Source: Luteibacter jiangsuensis (GTDB lineage Bacteria; Pseudomonadota; Gammaproteobacteria; Xanthomonadales; Rhodanobacteraceae). Taken from it: DNA of 64,000 nucleotides. The notes under the pieces are model-generated. The model saw only the letters and a program-made list of their open reading frames with translations. It made no database searches and was not told the origin of the DNA. The DNA is taken from contig NZ_JAAQQR010000010.1 in NCBI RefSeq assembly GCF_011742555.1, forward strand, positions 62,001 through 126,000, written 5' to 3'. The translations under genes and the position numbers were made by a program. This document shows positions 46,828 through 56,152 of this stretch, in pieces (the first letter of the stretch is position 1; every line of letters starts with the position of its first letter).

Positions 46828-47960
46828 TGCGCATCCCGCCGCCGCACAAGGACTCGCTTCTCGGCGTACTGCGCTCGCCCGTGTATCTGCGCTGGCAGGC
46901 CGGCCTGCAGGTGTTCTGGCTGATCGCGCTCATCCAGGCGCCGCTCGCCGTTAAGGGATTCGACTGGGAGTGGATGGCGCCGACGCTCGCGTCCATTCCG
47001 GTGTACCTCGTCTGCTATACGGCGGTTTACACGGCGCCGGTGGCACGCCTGCCTTTCCATGCCGGCGCCATCTCCGCCCTGGGTTTCGTGCTGTGGCCCG
47101 TGAATCCGCTGGCCCTGGGCTATGTGGTGATCGGCGAGGTGCTGCTGGCCTACTCGAATCGTCTGCGCGTCTGGCTGGGCGGTGTTGCCATCGCGACACT
47201 CGTGACGCTTGCCTGGGTTCCTGCGTTTCACGTGCCGCCGGTGCATGTGCTGGTTGTGTTCGGGGTGGGCCTCGCCGCCGGATTCAGCAACTACCTGTAT
47301 GTACGCGGTGGCCGCCGCGACGCGGAGCTTCGCCTTTCGCAATCGGAAGTGCGGCGGCTGGCCACGCTGGCGGAACGCGAGCGCATCGGCCGTGACCTGC
47401 ACGACCTGCTCGGCCACACGTTGTCGCTCATCACGTTGAAGTCCGAGCTCGCCAAACGGCTTGCCCTGGCCGATCCGCCGCGAGCGCAGCAGGAGATGGA
47501 AGAAGTGGAGCGCGTCGCCCGGCATACGCTGGCGGAAGTACGCAGCGCCGTCACCGGCCTTCGTGCGGGCGATCTTTCCAGCGAGCTGGTATCGGCCCGT
47601 TTGATGCTGGAATCGTCCGGCATCGCATTTGTTCACGAAGTTCCGGCGGACTTCAGCCTTCCGGAAAAGATCGAGGCGATGCTTTGCCTCGTGCTCCGCG
47701 AAGCCGTCACCAATATCCACCGTCATTCGCGCGCCACCGAGGCGCGCGTGGTCATCGCCCGGAACGGGCAGGAGTTTTCGATGCGAATCACGGACAACGG
47801 CTGCGGCGGACTCGCGGCGCACGGCAATGGCGTCTCGGGCATGCGCGAACGCGTGCGTCAGATCGGCGGGCGCCTCGCCATCGAGTCGCCCCTCCGGCAC
47901 GGCACGGCGCTGGAGATCGGCGTACCCATCGGAGAACCTCGCATGGAGCGCCTCGCATGA
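46827..47960 (+). CDS. DesK/NarX-type sensor histidine kinase, copy 2
   Basis: This 377-residue kinase is a paralogue of the preceding gene with the same layout. About five membrane helices (25-170) are followed by HisKA_3 with the same core (RIGRDLHDLLGHTLSLITLK near 195), then HATPase (EAVTNIHRHS, DNGCGG). The G1 box has Cys where copy 1 has Arg. Membrane segments have diverged more than the catalytic parts, which suggests different inputs to one regulator. The start shares its A with the copy 1 stop; a GTG three bases upstream is possible. Confidence 0.93.
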   Translation: MRIPPPHKDSLLGVLRSPVYLRWQAGLQVFWLIALIQAPLAVKGFDWEWMAPTLASIPVYLVCYTAVYTAPVARLPFHAGAISALGFVLWPVNPLALGYVVIGEVLLAYSNRLRVWLGGVAIATLVTLAWVPAFHVPPVHVLVVFGVGLAAGFSNYLYVRGGRRDAELRLSQSEVRRLATLAERERIGRDLHDLLGHTLSLITLKSELAKRLALADPPRAQQEMEEVERVARHTLAEVRSAVTGLRAGDLSSELVSARLMLESSGIAFVHEVPADFSLPEKIEAMLCLVLREAVTNIHRHSRATEARVVIARNGQEFSMRITDNGCGGLAAHGNGVSGMRERVRQIGGRLAIESPLRHGTALEIGVPIGEPRMERLA

Positions 47961-48559
47961 TCCGCGTGTTGCTGGCCGAAGACCAGGCGATGGTGCGCGG
48001 TGCACTGTCGGCACTGCTGAACCTGGAGCCGGACATCGAGGTACTGGGTTCGGCGGCCGACGGCGAAAGCGCCTGGCGCGAGCTTCAGCGCCTGAAGCCG
48101 GATGTGCTGGTGACCGACATCGAGATGCCGGGCCTCACGGGCCTGGAGATTGCCCAGCGGGTGCGCCGGCACGAGCTGCCGGTGAAGGTGGTCATCGTCA
48201 CCACCTTCGCTCGCCCGGGCTTCCTGCGCCGCGCGCTCGACGCGGGCGTTGGCGGATACCTGTTGAAAGACGCCCCCGCCGAAAATCTGGCCGACGCACT
48301 GCGGACCGTGCATCGCGGCGGCAGGGCCATCGACCCGCAGCTGGCCCTCGAGGCGTGGTCGGACGCGGACCCGCTGAACGACCGCGAACGGCAGGTGCTT
48401 CGGCTAGCGGGGGAGGGGCATTCGGCGAGCGACATCGGCACCCAGCTGAACCTTTCGCACGGCACCGTGCGCAATTATTTATCGGAGGCCATCGGCAAGC
48501 TCGGTGCAGCCAATCGCATCGAAGCGTACCGTCTGGCACGGCAGAAGGGCTGGCTCTGA
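47957..48559 (+). CDS. NarL/DesR-type response regulator
   Basis: This 200-residue regulator has a receiver domain with the acidic pair in LLAEDQ, phospho-acceptor Asp in [12 protein letters not shown] near residue 54, conserved Thr (VTTFAR) and Lys ([10 protein letters not shown]). A C-terminal LuxR-type HTH is at 135-195 ([38 protein letters not shown]). It overlaps kinase 2 by 4 bp and probably controls this operon's exporter. The start is the ATG at 47957. Confidence 0.96.
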   Translation: MIRVLLAEDQAMVRGALSALLNLEPDIEVLGSAADGESAWRELQRLKPDVLVTDIEMPGLTGLEIAQRVRRHELPVKVVIVTTFARPGFLRRALDAGVGGYLLKDAPAENLADALRTVHRGGRAIDPQLALEAWSDADPLNDRERQVLRLAGEGHSASDIGTQLNLSHGTVRNYLSEAIGKLGAANRIEAYRLARQKGWL

Positions 48560-48641
48560 GCGCGAAACGGAGGAAGGTTTCAGGCTCGACGGTCAAGGAT
48601 GGGCGATAATCCCCCCAATCGCTCCATCTCCGGCCGTACCC

Positions 48642-49673
48642 GTGAAGAAATCCGACTTCGACTTCGACCTTCCCAACGAGCTGATCGCGCAGGCTCCGCT
48701 CGCCCGCCGCTCGGGCAGCCGCCTGCTCGTCGTCGACGTGGCGGCGCACACCAAGAAGGACCGCAAGTTCCACGAGCTACCGGAGATGCTCCTTCCGGGC
48801 GACCTGCTCGTGTTCAACGACACCCGTGTGCTGCCCGCGCGCCTGTACGGACGCAAGGAGTCCGGCGGGGCGGTGGAGATCCTGATCGAGCGCGTCACCG
48901 GCGCCCATGAGGCCCGAGCGCAGCTGGGCGTCAGCAAGAAGCCGAAGGAAGGGGGCCGCATCGAGCTGGCCGACGGCAGCATGATCACCGTGCTGGGGCG
49001 CGACGGCGAGTTCTTCATGCTCCGCTTCGACACGGACGAGCCGCTGGAGCGGCTGCTGTCCCGTCTGGGCGAGATGCCGCTGCCGCCTTACATCGAGCGC
49101 AACGCGGACAGCACGGACGCCGAGCGTTACCAGACCGTGTTCGCCCGCGAACCCGGCGCGGTCGCCGCGCCTACCGCGGGACTGCACTTCGACGAGGAAC
49201 TGCTCGATCGCCTGCGGGAACGGGGCGTGGAGATGGGTTACGTCACTCTGCACGTGGGGGCCGGCACCTTCCAGCCGATGCGCGCCGACGACGTGCGCGA
49301 TCACGTGATGCACCGCGAATGGCTGAATGTCGGCGCCGGGCTCGTGGAAAAGATCCGCGCCACGCGCGCAGCCGGCGGTCGCGTCATCGCCGTGGGCACC
49401 ACCGTGGTCCGTGCCCTGGAAAGCGCCACCGTCGAGGGCGTCCTGCGCCCCTTCGCCGGCGAAACACAGATCTTCATCTTCCCCGGCTACAAGATCACCA
49501 GCATCGACGCCCTCATCACCAACTTCCACCTGCCGCAATCGACGCTGCTGATGCTGGTGTCGGCCCTGGCAGGCAAGGAAGCGATCCTGGATGCGTACCG
49601 CTATGCCGTGCTGCAGCGGTATCGCTTCTTCTCGTATGGCGATGCGATGTTGATCATTCCGCCGAAGTCGTAA
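48642..49673 (+). CDS. queA: S-adenosylmethionine:tRNA ribosyltransferase-isomerase
   Basis: This 343-residue enzyme converts preQ1 in tRNA to epoxyqueuosine using the ribosyl part of SAM. The N-terminus is [20 protein letters not shown]. Family motifs include [48 protein letters not shown] and [13 protein letters not shown]. The start is GTG at 48642; no ATG sits in a sensible place. Its usual partner tgt is not next to it, and the following gene is an orphan. The preceding regulator ends 82 bp upstream. Confidence 0.97.
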   Translation: MKKSDFDFDLPNELIAQAPLARRSGSRLLVVDVAAHTKKDRKFHELPEMLLPGDLLVFNDTRVLPARLYGRKESGGAVEILIERVTGAHEARAQLGVSKKPKEGGRIELADGSMITVLGRDGEFFMLRFDTDEPLERLLSRLGEMPLPPYIERNADSTDAERYQTVFAREPGAVAAPTAGLHFDEELLDRLRERGVEMGYVTLHVGAGTFQPMRADDVRDHVMHREWLNVGAGLVEKIRATRAAGGRVIAVGTTVVRALESATVEGVLRPFAGETQIFIFPGYKITSIDALITNFHLPQSTLLMLVSALAGKEAILDAYRYAVLQRYRFFSYGDAMLIIPPKS

Positions 49674-49682
49674 CGCTTGAAG

Positions 49683-50048
49683 ATGTCATCCCATCAGTGC
49701 CTTGGCGGAGTTGACCCGACATCGTCGACTGCAGCGATGTCAGGATTCACTCCTTTGACATTCCGGCACGTCGGCGACTGGAGCAAAGGATTCTTGCAGG
49801 GAGGCGCCAGCGGCCTGAATCCTGTCAGCTTTCTCAGCCAGACCGTGGACGCTGTGGCCCATCCGGCTGAATGGTTCAGGGGGCAACAGGCGTGCACCCA
49901 GTACGTCCTTCAGGAGGCGTGGACTGTCAACTTGCGACCGGCCGGCCAGTTGGAGGGTGCTCTGCTGGGCGGGTTCGTGCTGTTCGTCGCCGCGCTCAAA
50001 CTGGTTGTGGTTCTCTACCGCACGTGGTCGAAGGCGTTGCGCGGCTAG
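49683..50048 (+). CDS. Small hypothetical protein with one membrane helix
   Basis: This protein has up to 121 residues; ATG starts exist at 49683 and 49737, and neither has a clear SD. The only feature is a hydrophobic segment near the C-terminus (GALLGGFVLFVAALKLVVVL) followed by a basic tail. It sits 9 bp after queA in the same direction. Codon use looks less GC-biased than in its neighbours, so it may be acquired or not a gene. I do not recognise it. Confidence 0.4.
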   Translation: MSSHQCLGGVDPTSSTAAMSGFTPLTFRHVGDWSKGFLQGGASGLNPVSFLSQTVDAVAHPAEWFRGQQACTQYVLQEAWTVNLRPAGQLEGALLGGFVLFVAALKLVVVLYRTWSKALRG

Positions 50049-50130
50049 GGGATCGCCCCCTTGCGTGGCAGCTCTTCTCAATCTCGGGCGGAATGTCGCC
50101 TTCTGACCCCTGCGCTCGGCGACCGGACTG

Positions 50131-50910
50131 CTAGACCATCGCCGTGCCGGGCACGCCGTGCGAGAGCTCGCGCGACACATCCGCCGCGGCCGCGACCAGC
50201 GCGCGCGACGTGCCCTTCATATCGAGCTTCGCACCGCGCCGCTCGATGAACGGCACGGTGAGGGCGCATACCGCGTGATTGCTCTCAATGATCGGTGCCG
50301 ACAGATCGGTGACGCCATCGACGACCTCGCTGGGAATCGTGGCCAGTCCGGCCGCACGGATGGTCTTGATCGCGGCTTCGACCCGCGCGCGCTTCAGCGT
50401 CGGCTCGTGCTCCAGCATCGTACGAAACCAGCGCTCGCGCGTTTCGTCGGTTTGCCAGGCCAGGAGCACATAGCCAGAGGCCGAATGCGAGATCGGCCGG
50501 CGATGGCCCACGCGCACCACCAAGCCGGTTTCGCCAGGCGGGTCGACGCGTGCGATCACCACGATCTGCTCTTGCGACGGCACCACGAGGTGGCAGGACT
50601 GGTCGATTTCATCGGCCAGCCGATGCATCACGGGCATCGCCGTTTCGACGATATTGCGCACCGGCGGTTGCTCCATGCCGAGACGGAACAGGCGCGGCGT
50701 GATCGAGTAAGCGCCGTCGCCGTCGGCACGCGCTATGTAGTCGCGCTCCTCGAGTACCTGGAGCATCCGAAAGATCTCCCCGCGCGAACGGCCGACACCA
50801 TCGGAGATCTCCGCGATCGACAAAGGCTGGGTCGCCTTGGCGAGCAGTTCCAGGATGTCCAGGCCCTTGTCCAGGGCAGGAGCTCGATACTTTGGAGAGT
50901 CTGAAGGCAT
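50131..50910 (-). CDS. IclR-family regulator, likely fucose-regulon repressor
   Basis: This 259-residue regulator has an N-terminal winged HTH (residues 10-75: KGLDILELLAKATQPLSIAE, VGRSRGEIFRMLQVLEERDY) and the IclR effector domain (85-250: DQSCHLVVPSQEQIVVIARV, HSASGYVLLAW). It is divergent from fucP, with a 151-bp gap containing a motif that recurs at the fucose catabolic promoter. IclR members often control sugar-acid pathways, so it is the best candidate for the fucose regulator (inference). The ligand could be L-fuconate or 2-keto-3-deoxyfuconate. Confidence 0.88.
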   Translation of the reverse strand: MPSDSPKYRAPALDKGLDILELLAKATQPLSIAEISDGVGRSRGEIFRMLQVLEERDYIARADGDGAYSITPRLFRLGMEQPPVRNIVETAMPVMHRLADEIDQSCHLVVPSQEQIVVIARVDPPGETGLVVRVGHRRPISHSASGYVLLAWQTDETRERWFRTMLEHEPTLKRARVEAAIKTIRAAGLATIPSEVVDGVTDLSAPIIESNHAVCALTVPFIERRGAKLDMKGTSRALVAAAADVSRELSHGVPGTAMV

Positions 50911-50998
50911 GGCATTCCGTGGCGTTGGGTGTGCGTCGCTGCGGGAGTCTAGCGGGCCAAAGGGCGCCCGCATGTTGCACCGCAGCTTGTTATGTAGG

Positions 50999-51022
50999 TG
51001 AATATCGAGTTCATATTTGTAC
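50999..51022 (+). promoter_or_regulatory. Predicted fucose-regulon operator, copy A (fucP)
   Basis: A 24-bp AT-rich site starts TGAATATCG and ends TTTGTAC, 39 bp before fucP. It matches copy C at 17 of 24 positions and copy B at 14. A possible promoter (TTGTTA at 50987, 17 bp, TTCATA at 51010) overlaps it, which fits repression. Confidence 0.55.
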
Positions 51023-51061
51023 ACGACGGGGCCTGCCGTGTCACGGTTGAGGAGGGCGAGC

Positions 51062-52360
51062 ATGCAGCAACACACGCCGATCGCGGCGTCCCCTACGGGC
51101 TCTCTTGCGCGTACGCCCCTGCTTCCCCTTGTGCTGATCGTAAGCCTCTTTTTCCTTTGGGGGGTGGCGAACAACCTCAACGACGTGCTGGTGGCGCAGT
51201 TCAAGAAAGCCTTCACCCTTTCCGATTTCCAGGCGGGGCTGGTACAGAGCGCGTTCTATCTCGGCTATTTCCTGCTCGCGATTCCCGCCGGCATGTTCAT
51301 GCGCCGCTTCGGCTACAAGGCGGCAGTGGTGTTCGGCCTGGCGCTCTACGGCGCCGGCGCCTTGCTTTTCTGGCCGGCGGCGGCGACGGCGACGTATGAC
51401 ATCTTCCTCGCAGGCCTTTTCGTCATAGCGGCAGGCCTGGCTTTCCTCGAAACATCCGCTAACCCGTGGGTGACCTTGTTGGGCCCGCGCGAATCGGCGG
51501 CCTCGCGCTTGAACCTCGCGCAGGCTTTCAATCCCCTCGGTTCCATCACGGGGGTGTTGATCGGCCAGCACTTCATCTTCACCGGCGTGGAACGCACGCC
51601 GGCCGAACTCGCGGCGATGGATGTGGCGGCGCGCACCGCTTACATGAAGAGCGAAGCGGCCGCCGTGCAGATGCCCTACCTCCTCATCGGCCTGGGGGTG
51701 ATCGCGTGGGCCGTCCTCATCGTGCTTACGCGTTTCCCGCGAACGGCTGCCGAAGGTGACGGCAGCGACGTGGCGGAGCGGGGCGTACTCGGCCGTCTGT
51801 TTCGCGATGCCCGCTTCATGTCGGCCGTGCTGGCGCAGTTCTTCTATGTCGGTGCGCAGGTGTCGGTGTTCAGCTACATGATCCGTTATGCGCAGGCGAC
51901 CATGCCCGGTACCGCCGAGAAGACGGCGGCGAACTTCATCACCGCGGGCCTGCTCTGTTTCATGGCGGGACGGTTCGCGGGCGCCGCGATCATGAAATAT
52001 CTCCGGCCGGCCCACGTGCTGCGTACGTTCGCACTGGTCAACATCGCGCTGGCAGCGGCGGCGGCGTTCGTGCCGGGGCGGGTGGGCATCTATGCACTCG
52101 TGGCATCGAGCTTCTTCATGTCGATCATGTACCCGACGATTTTCGCCCTCGGCGTGGAAGGACGAAGCGATGCGGAGCGCAAACTCGGTGCCTCGCTGCT
52201 GGTGATGTCGATTGTCGGCGGCGCGGTGCTCACGGCGGCGATGGGCGCGGCGTCCGATCGGTTCGGTATCGCGCATGCCATGCTCGTTCCCATGCTGTGC
52301 TTCGTGGCGATCTTCCTGTTCGCCTGGCGCCGCACGAAGGGCAGGGAAGCCGTCGCATGA
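51062..52360 (+). CDS. fucP: L-fucose:proton symporter (FucP-type MFS)
   Basis: This 432-residue inner-membrane transporter has 12 predicted helices. The E. coli FucP hallmarks are kept: WGVANNLNDVLVAQFKKAF (proton-coupling Asp) and GLAFLETSANPWVTLLGP (substrate Glu). Length is close to E. coli FucP (438). The start is ATG at 51062 after GAGGAGG. Its stop overlaps the mutarotase start (ATGA). It would bring L-fucose across the inner membrane after the TonB receptor and the fucosidase have released and imported it. Confidence 0.93.
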   Translation: MQQHTPIAASPTGSLARTPLLPLVLIVSLFFLWGVANNLNDVLVAQFKKAFTLSDFQAGLVQSAFYLGYFLLAIPAGMFMRRFGYKAAVVFGLALYGAGALLFWPAAATATYDIFLAGLFVIAAGLAFLETSANPWVTLLGPRESAASRLNLAQAFNPLGSITGVLIGQHFIFTGVERTPAELAAMDVAARTAYMKSEAAAVQMPYLLIGLGVIAWAVLIVLTRFPRTAAEGDGSDVAERGVLGRLFRDARFMSAVLAQFFYVGAQVSVFSYMIRYAQATMPGTAEKTAANFITAGLLCFMAGRFAGAAIMKYLRPAHVLRTFALVNIALAAAAAFVPGRVGIYALVASSFFMSIMYPTIFALGVEGRSDAERKLGASLLVMSIVGGAVLTAAMGAASDRFGIAHAMLVPMLCFVAIFLFAWRRTKGREAVA

Positions 52361-52725
52361 GCTGGCAATGTTTCGCACTGGATCTGCACGACGATCCCGC
52401 TGTGATCGCGGAATACGAGCGTTGGCACCGTAGCGAGTTCGTGTGGCCAGAGGTCCTGCGCTCTATCCGCGAGGCGGGCATCCTCGACATGCAGATATTC
52501 CGGACCGGCAACCGGCTGGTAATGCTGATGCGGGTGGGCCCGGGTTTCGATGCGAAAGCCAAGGCGGCCGCCGATGCGGCGAACGAACGCGTGCAGGCAT
52601 GGGAGACGCTGATGTCCACGTTCCAGCGGCCGCTTCCGTGGGCGCAGGCCGGGCAGAAGTGGGTGCCGATGCAACGGATCTTCGACCTGGCGAGTTGTCC
52701 GGACGTGCGCGAAGACGCACCGTAG
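52357..52725 (+). CDS. L-rhamnose/L-fucose mutarotase (RhaM-type)
   Basis: This 122-residue cytoplasmic protein of the DUF718/RhaM family interconverts alpha and beta anomers of 6-deoxy sugars. The conserved His is in ERWHRSEFVWPE near residue 24, and the Trp-rich end (PLPWAQAGQKWVPMQRIFDL) is typical. Position next to fucP and the fucose enzymes indicates L-fucose as the substrate. This would give the pyranose anomer that the dehydrogenase uses. Translation is coupled to fucP. Confidence 0.9.
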   Translation: MSWQCFALDLHDDPAVIAEYERWHRSEFVWPEVLRSIREAGILDMQIFRTGNRLVMLMRVGPGFDAKAKAAADAANERVQAWETLMSTFQRPLPWAQAGQKWVPMQRIFDLASCPDVREDAP

Positions 52726-52744
52726 GTGCGGGTTCGATCCAAAG

Positions 52745-52814
52745 TGTGGGAAGCGCGCCGGCGGGTGGAGGGATAACGGCGGGGGGCCATTCACGCGCCG
52801 GCGCGCTTCTCACA
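52745..52814. terminator. 19-bp inverted repeat between convergent genes
   Basis: Arms TGTGGGAAGCGCGCCGGCG (52745-52763) and its near reverse complement (52796-52814, one G-T pair) are separated by 32 nt. It lies between the mutarotase and lldD, so it may act as a bidirectional transcription barrier. There is no long T tract. Confidence 0.6.
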
Positions 52815-52822
52815 ACAAACAG

Positions 52823-53965
52823 TCATCCATTCCAGAGAATGTCGCGTGGCACGCGCGTGGCGTCCAGCGCGCCCGTGAGGGCCATGGTGACGCTCAGCTC
52901 GCGGCGGATGATGTCGATCGCCTGGGTGACGCCGGCTTCGCCGCCCGCCCCGAGGCCGTAGAGGAAGGCCTTGCCGATGAGGCCGGCGCGAGCGCCGAGG
53001 GCCAGTGCCTTGAGCAGGTCCTGGCCGCTCAGGATGCCGCTGTCGAACAGCACCTCGGTGCCGCCGGTCACGGCATCCACGATGGAAGGAAGGACGTCGA
53101 TGCTCGCCGGTGCGCCATCCAGCTGTCGCCCTCCGTGGTTGGATACCACGATGGCGTCCACGCCGTGCGCGGCGGCCAGCTTCGCGTCCTCGGCATCCAG
53201 GATGCCCTTCACGATGAGCTTCCCCGGCCATAGCTCGCGAATCCAGGCCAGGTCGTCCCACGTGATCGTGGGATCGAACTGGGCCGCGATCCACTGCGCG
53301 AGCGTGGTAAGGCTGTCGGCGCCCTTGATATGGCCGTCGAGGTTGCCGAACGAGCGACTGGGCGCGCGCAGGACGTTCCAGGCCCAACGCGGCTTGCTGG
53401 CGATGTCGAACAGATTGTGCAGCGTGACCTTGGGCGGCACCGACAGGCCATTCTTGATCTCGCGATGGCGCTGCCCCTGCACGGTGAGATCGGCCGTGAC
53501 CATCAGGGCCGAGCAGTCGGCGGCGCGTGCGCGCCGGATCAGCTCGCGGGTGAAACCGCGATCCCGCATCACGTACACCTGGAACCAGAAGGGCACGTCG
53601 GTCGCCGCGCGCACCTGCTCGATCGAGCAGATCGATACCGTGCTGAGGCAGAAGGGAATGCCGGCTTTCGCAGCCGCGCGCGCGCCGTGAATCTCGCCGC
53701 TTCCGTGCTGCAGTCCCGCCATGCCGGTGGGAGCGATGGCGAGCGGCATGCTCACGGGCTGGCCCACGATGGTGGTGGCGAGCGAGCGATGGTCCACATT
53801 GCGCATCACTCGCTGGCGAAAGCGCAGGCGTTCGAATGCGCGGCGGTTCTCGCGCAAGGTGGTCTCGTCATAGGAGCCACGGTCCGCGTACTCGAAGAAC
53901 GCCCGCGGCACGCGGCGACGCGCGAGTTCGCGCAGGTCGGCGATGTTTGTGACCGGCGCGGCCAT
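52823..53965 (-). CDS. lldD: FMN-dependent L-lactate dehydrogenase
   Basis: This 380-residue alpha-hydroxy-acid oxidising flavoenzyme has AFFEYADRGSYDETTLREN near residue 22, PLAIAPTGMAGL near 80, the catalytic His in VVSNHGGRQLDGAP near 275 and FMN-phosphate binding in LFDSGILSGQDLLKAL. Length fits membrane-associated LldD. It is the last gene of the fucose operon, 4 bp after the dehydratase. Since the pathway ends in pyruvate plus L-lactate, this enzyme would oxidise the L-lactate to pyruvate and feed electrons to the respiratory chain. Confidence 0.93.
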   Translation of the reverse strand: MAAPVTNIADLRELARRRVPRAFFEYADRGSYDETTLRENRRAFERLRFRQRVMRNVDHRSLATTIVGQPVSMPLAIAPTGMAGLQHGSGEIHGARAAAKAGIPFCLSTVSICSIEQVRAATDVPFWFQVYVMRDRGFTRELIRRARAADCSALMVTADLTVQGQRHREIKNGLSVPPKVTLHNLFDIASKPRWAWNVLRAPSRSFGNLDGHIKGADSLTTLAQWIAAQFDPTITWDDLAWIRELWPGKLIVKGILDAEDAKLAAAHGVDAIVVSNHGGRQLDGAPASIDVLPSIVDAVTGGTEVLFDSGILSGQDLLKALALGARAGLIGKAFLYGLGAGGEAGVTQAIDIIRRELSVTMALTGALDATRVPRDILWNG

Positions 53966-53969
53966 GTCG

Positions 53970-55289
53970 TCAGCCGTCGCTGGCCATGGGGATGCCCTGC
54001 CAGACAATGCCGCCTGGATACAGATGGTCGCGCACCGATACAGGGTGCATCTGCGCGGAGAATCCCGGCGCCGTGGGCGCCATGTAACGCCCGTTGACGA
54101 TGCGTACCGGATCGACGAAGTGTTCGTGCAGGTGGTCCACGAACTCGATGGCACGATCCTCTTTCTTGCCCGTGATCGCCACGAAATCGGCCATGGCCAG
54201 ATGCTGCACCAGTTCGCACAGGCCCACGCCGCCGGCATGCGGGAAGACGCGGACGCCGAACTCCGCGGCGAGGAGCAGGATGGCGAGGTTTTCGTTTACG
54301 CCGCCCACGCGCGCGGCGTCGATCTGCACGAGGTCCACCGCGCCGGCCTGGAACAGCTGCTTGAACAGCACGCGGTTCTGGCCATGCTCGCCAGTGGAAA
54401 TGGGCGTCGGCGCCACGCCCTGGCGAATGGCCGCGTGGCCCAGCACGTCGTCCGGGCTCGTCGGTTCCTCCACCCAGGCCAGGCCCACGCTTTCCAGCGG
54501 CTTCAGCCATTCGATAGCGCTGCCCACGTCCCAGCGCTGGTTGGCGTCGACGGCGATGGCGATATCGGGTCCTACCGTGGCCCGGGCGAGCCGGCAGCGA
54601 CGAATATCGTCTTCCAGCCGCAGGCCCACTTTCAGCTTGATGGTGCGGAATCCATCCGCAACCGCCTGGCGTGCCAGCCGCTGCATTTTCTCGTCGGAGT
54701 AGCCGAGCCAGCCGGGCGAGGTCGTGTAGGCCGGATAACCTTCGGCTTCCAGTTGCGCGATACGCGCGTGCTTGTGCGGTTCCGCCGCCCGCAGGATCTC
54801 GAGTGCGCGCTCGGGTGTGAGGGCATCCGTGAGGTAGCGGAAGTCGACCTGATCGACGATCTGTTCCGGCGTCATGTCGGCGATGAAGCGCCACAGCGGC
54901 TTGCCCGCACGGCGCGCCGCCAGATCCCACGCGGCATTGATCACCGCGCCGATGGCCATGTGCATCACGCCTTTCTCGGGGCCCAGCCAGCGCAGCTGCG
55001 AGTCGCCGACGAGTTCCCGTGCGAAGTCGCCCAGGCGCTGTACCACGTCGTCGACATCCCGGCCGAGCACCATCGGTTCGAGGGCTGCCAGTGCGGCGGT
55101 CTGCACGTCGTTGCCGCGCCCGATGGTAAAGACGAGCCCGTAGCCGGCGAGGCCGTCCGGGCTGTCGGTGCGCATCACCACGTAGGCCGCGGAATAGTCA
55201 GGGTCCGGATTCATGGCATCCGAGCCGTCATGGTCGATCGACGTGGGGAAGCGCACGTCGAACGTGTCCAGCGCCGTGATCGTCACCAT
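53970..55289 (-). CDS. L-fuconate dehydratase (enolase superfamily)
   Basis: This 439-residue enzyme removes water from L-fuconate to give 2-keto-3-deoxy-L-fuconate. The catalytic KxK is FRTIKLKVG with Lys near 218 and 220. Metal ligands are in [19 protein letters not shown] and STGEHGQNR, and the general acid His is in [10 protein letters not shown]. The N-terminus has the FucD segment [21 protein letters not shown]. The X. campestris L-fuconate dehydratase has the same layout and almost the same length. It overlaps the preceding hydrolase by 7 bp. Confidence 0.95.
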   Translation of the reverse strand: MVTITALDTFDVRFPTSIDHDGSDAMNPDPDYSAAYVVMRTDSPDGLAGYGLVFTIGRGNDVQTAALAALEPMVLGRDVDDVVQRLGDFARELVGDSQLRWLGPEKGVMHMAIGAVINAAWDLAARRAGKPLWRFIADMTPEQIVDQVDFRYLTDALTPERALEILRAAEPHKHARIAQLEAEGYPAYTTSPGWLGYSDEKMQRLARQAVADGFRTIKLKVGLRLEDDIRRCRLARATVGPDIAIAVDANQRWDVGSAIEWLKPLESVGLAWVEEPTSPDDVLGHAAIRQGVAPTPISTGEHGQNRVLFKQLFQAGAVDLVQIDAARVGGVNENLAILLLAAEFGVRVFPHAGGVGLCELVQHLAMADFVAITGKKEDRAIEFVDHLHEHFVDPVRIVNGRYMAPTAPGFSAQMHPVSVRDHLYPGGIVWQGIPMASDG

Positions 55290-56143
55290 GCGCGCCTGTC
55301 TCCATGTGCCACCACGTCCTGGCGCTGCCTGCCCAGGCCTTCGATACCCAGCTCGATCACGTCGCCCGGCTTGAGGTACGTGGGCGGCTTCAATCCCAGG
55401 CCGACCCCCGCGGGAGTGCCGGTGCTGATGACGTCGCCGGGCATGAGGGTCATGTAGCGGCTGATGTAGCTCACCAGTTGCGCCACGCCGAACACCATGG
55501 TTCGCGTGTTGCCGTTCTGGTAGCGATGTCCGTTCACCTCGAGCCAGAGGGAGAGATTCTGCGGATCGGGTACTTCGTCGCGCGTGACCAGCCACGGGCC
55601 GATCGGGCCGAATGTGTCGCAGCTCTTGCCCTTCACCCACTGGCCACCGTGCTCGAGCTGGAACGCGCGCTCCGAGAGATCGTTGATGACGGCGTAGCCG
55701 GCAACGTGCTCCATGGCCTTCTCGACGGGGACGTCGCGGGCCACTTCGCCCACGATCACGCCCAGTTCCACTTCCCAGTCCGTTTTCACGGAATCGCGGG
55801 GAATCACCACGGTGTCGTTGGGCCCGCCGATGGCGGTGGTGGCCTTCATGAAGAGCACGGGCTGCTCGGGCACAGGTGCGCCGGTCTCGGCGGCGTGATC
55901 GGCGTAATTCATGCCCACGCAGAGCATCTTGCCGATGCCCGCCACCGGTGCGCCGAACCGCGGGTTCCCCGGTACCAGGGGCAAGCTCGCCGGATCGAGT
56001 TCGGCGAGGCGGCGCAGGCCGGCGTTGCCGATGGCTGCGCCGGCAAGGTCGTCGATGATGGCAGACAGATCGCGGAGCCGGCCTTCGCCGTCGACGAGGC
56101 CGGGCTTTTCCTGGCCGGGTGCACCGTAGCGGGCGAGTTTCAT
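55283..56143 (-). CDS. 2,4-diketo-3-deoxy-L-fuconate hydrolase (FAH family)
   Basis: This 286-residue fumarylacetoacetate hydrolase-fold enzyme has [20 protein letters not shown], metal-binding Glu residues in [11 protein letters not shown], and Asp in NDLSERAFQ, with [15 protein letters not shown] toward the C-terminus. In the X. campestris-type pathway this step hydrolyses 2,4-diketo-3-deoxy-L-fuconate to pyruvate and L-lactate. Context (dehydratase downstream, dehydrogenase upstream) makes that assignment strong. It lies 9 bp after the SDR gene. Confidence 0.92.
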   Translation of the reverse strand: MKLARYGAPGQEKPGLVDGEGRLRDLSAIIDDLAGAAIGNAGLRRLAELDPASLPLVPGNPRFGAPVAGIGKMLCVGMNYADHAAETGAPVPEQPVLFMKATTAIGGPNDTVVIPRDSVKTDWEVELGVIVGEVARDVPVEKAMEHVAGYAVINDLSERAFQLEHGGQWVKGKSCDTFGPIGPWLVTRDEVPDPQNLSLWLEVNGHRYQNGNTRTMVFGVAQLVSYISRYMTLMPGDVISTGTPAGVGLGLKPPTYLKPGDVIELGIEGLGRQRQDVVAHGDRRAW

Positions 56144-56152
56144 CGCATGTCC

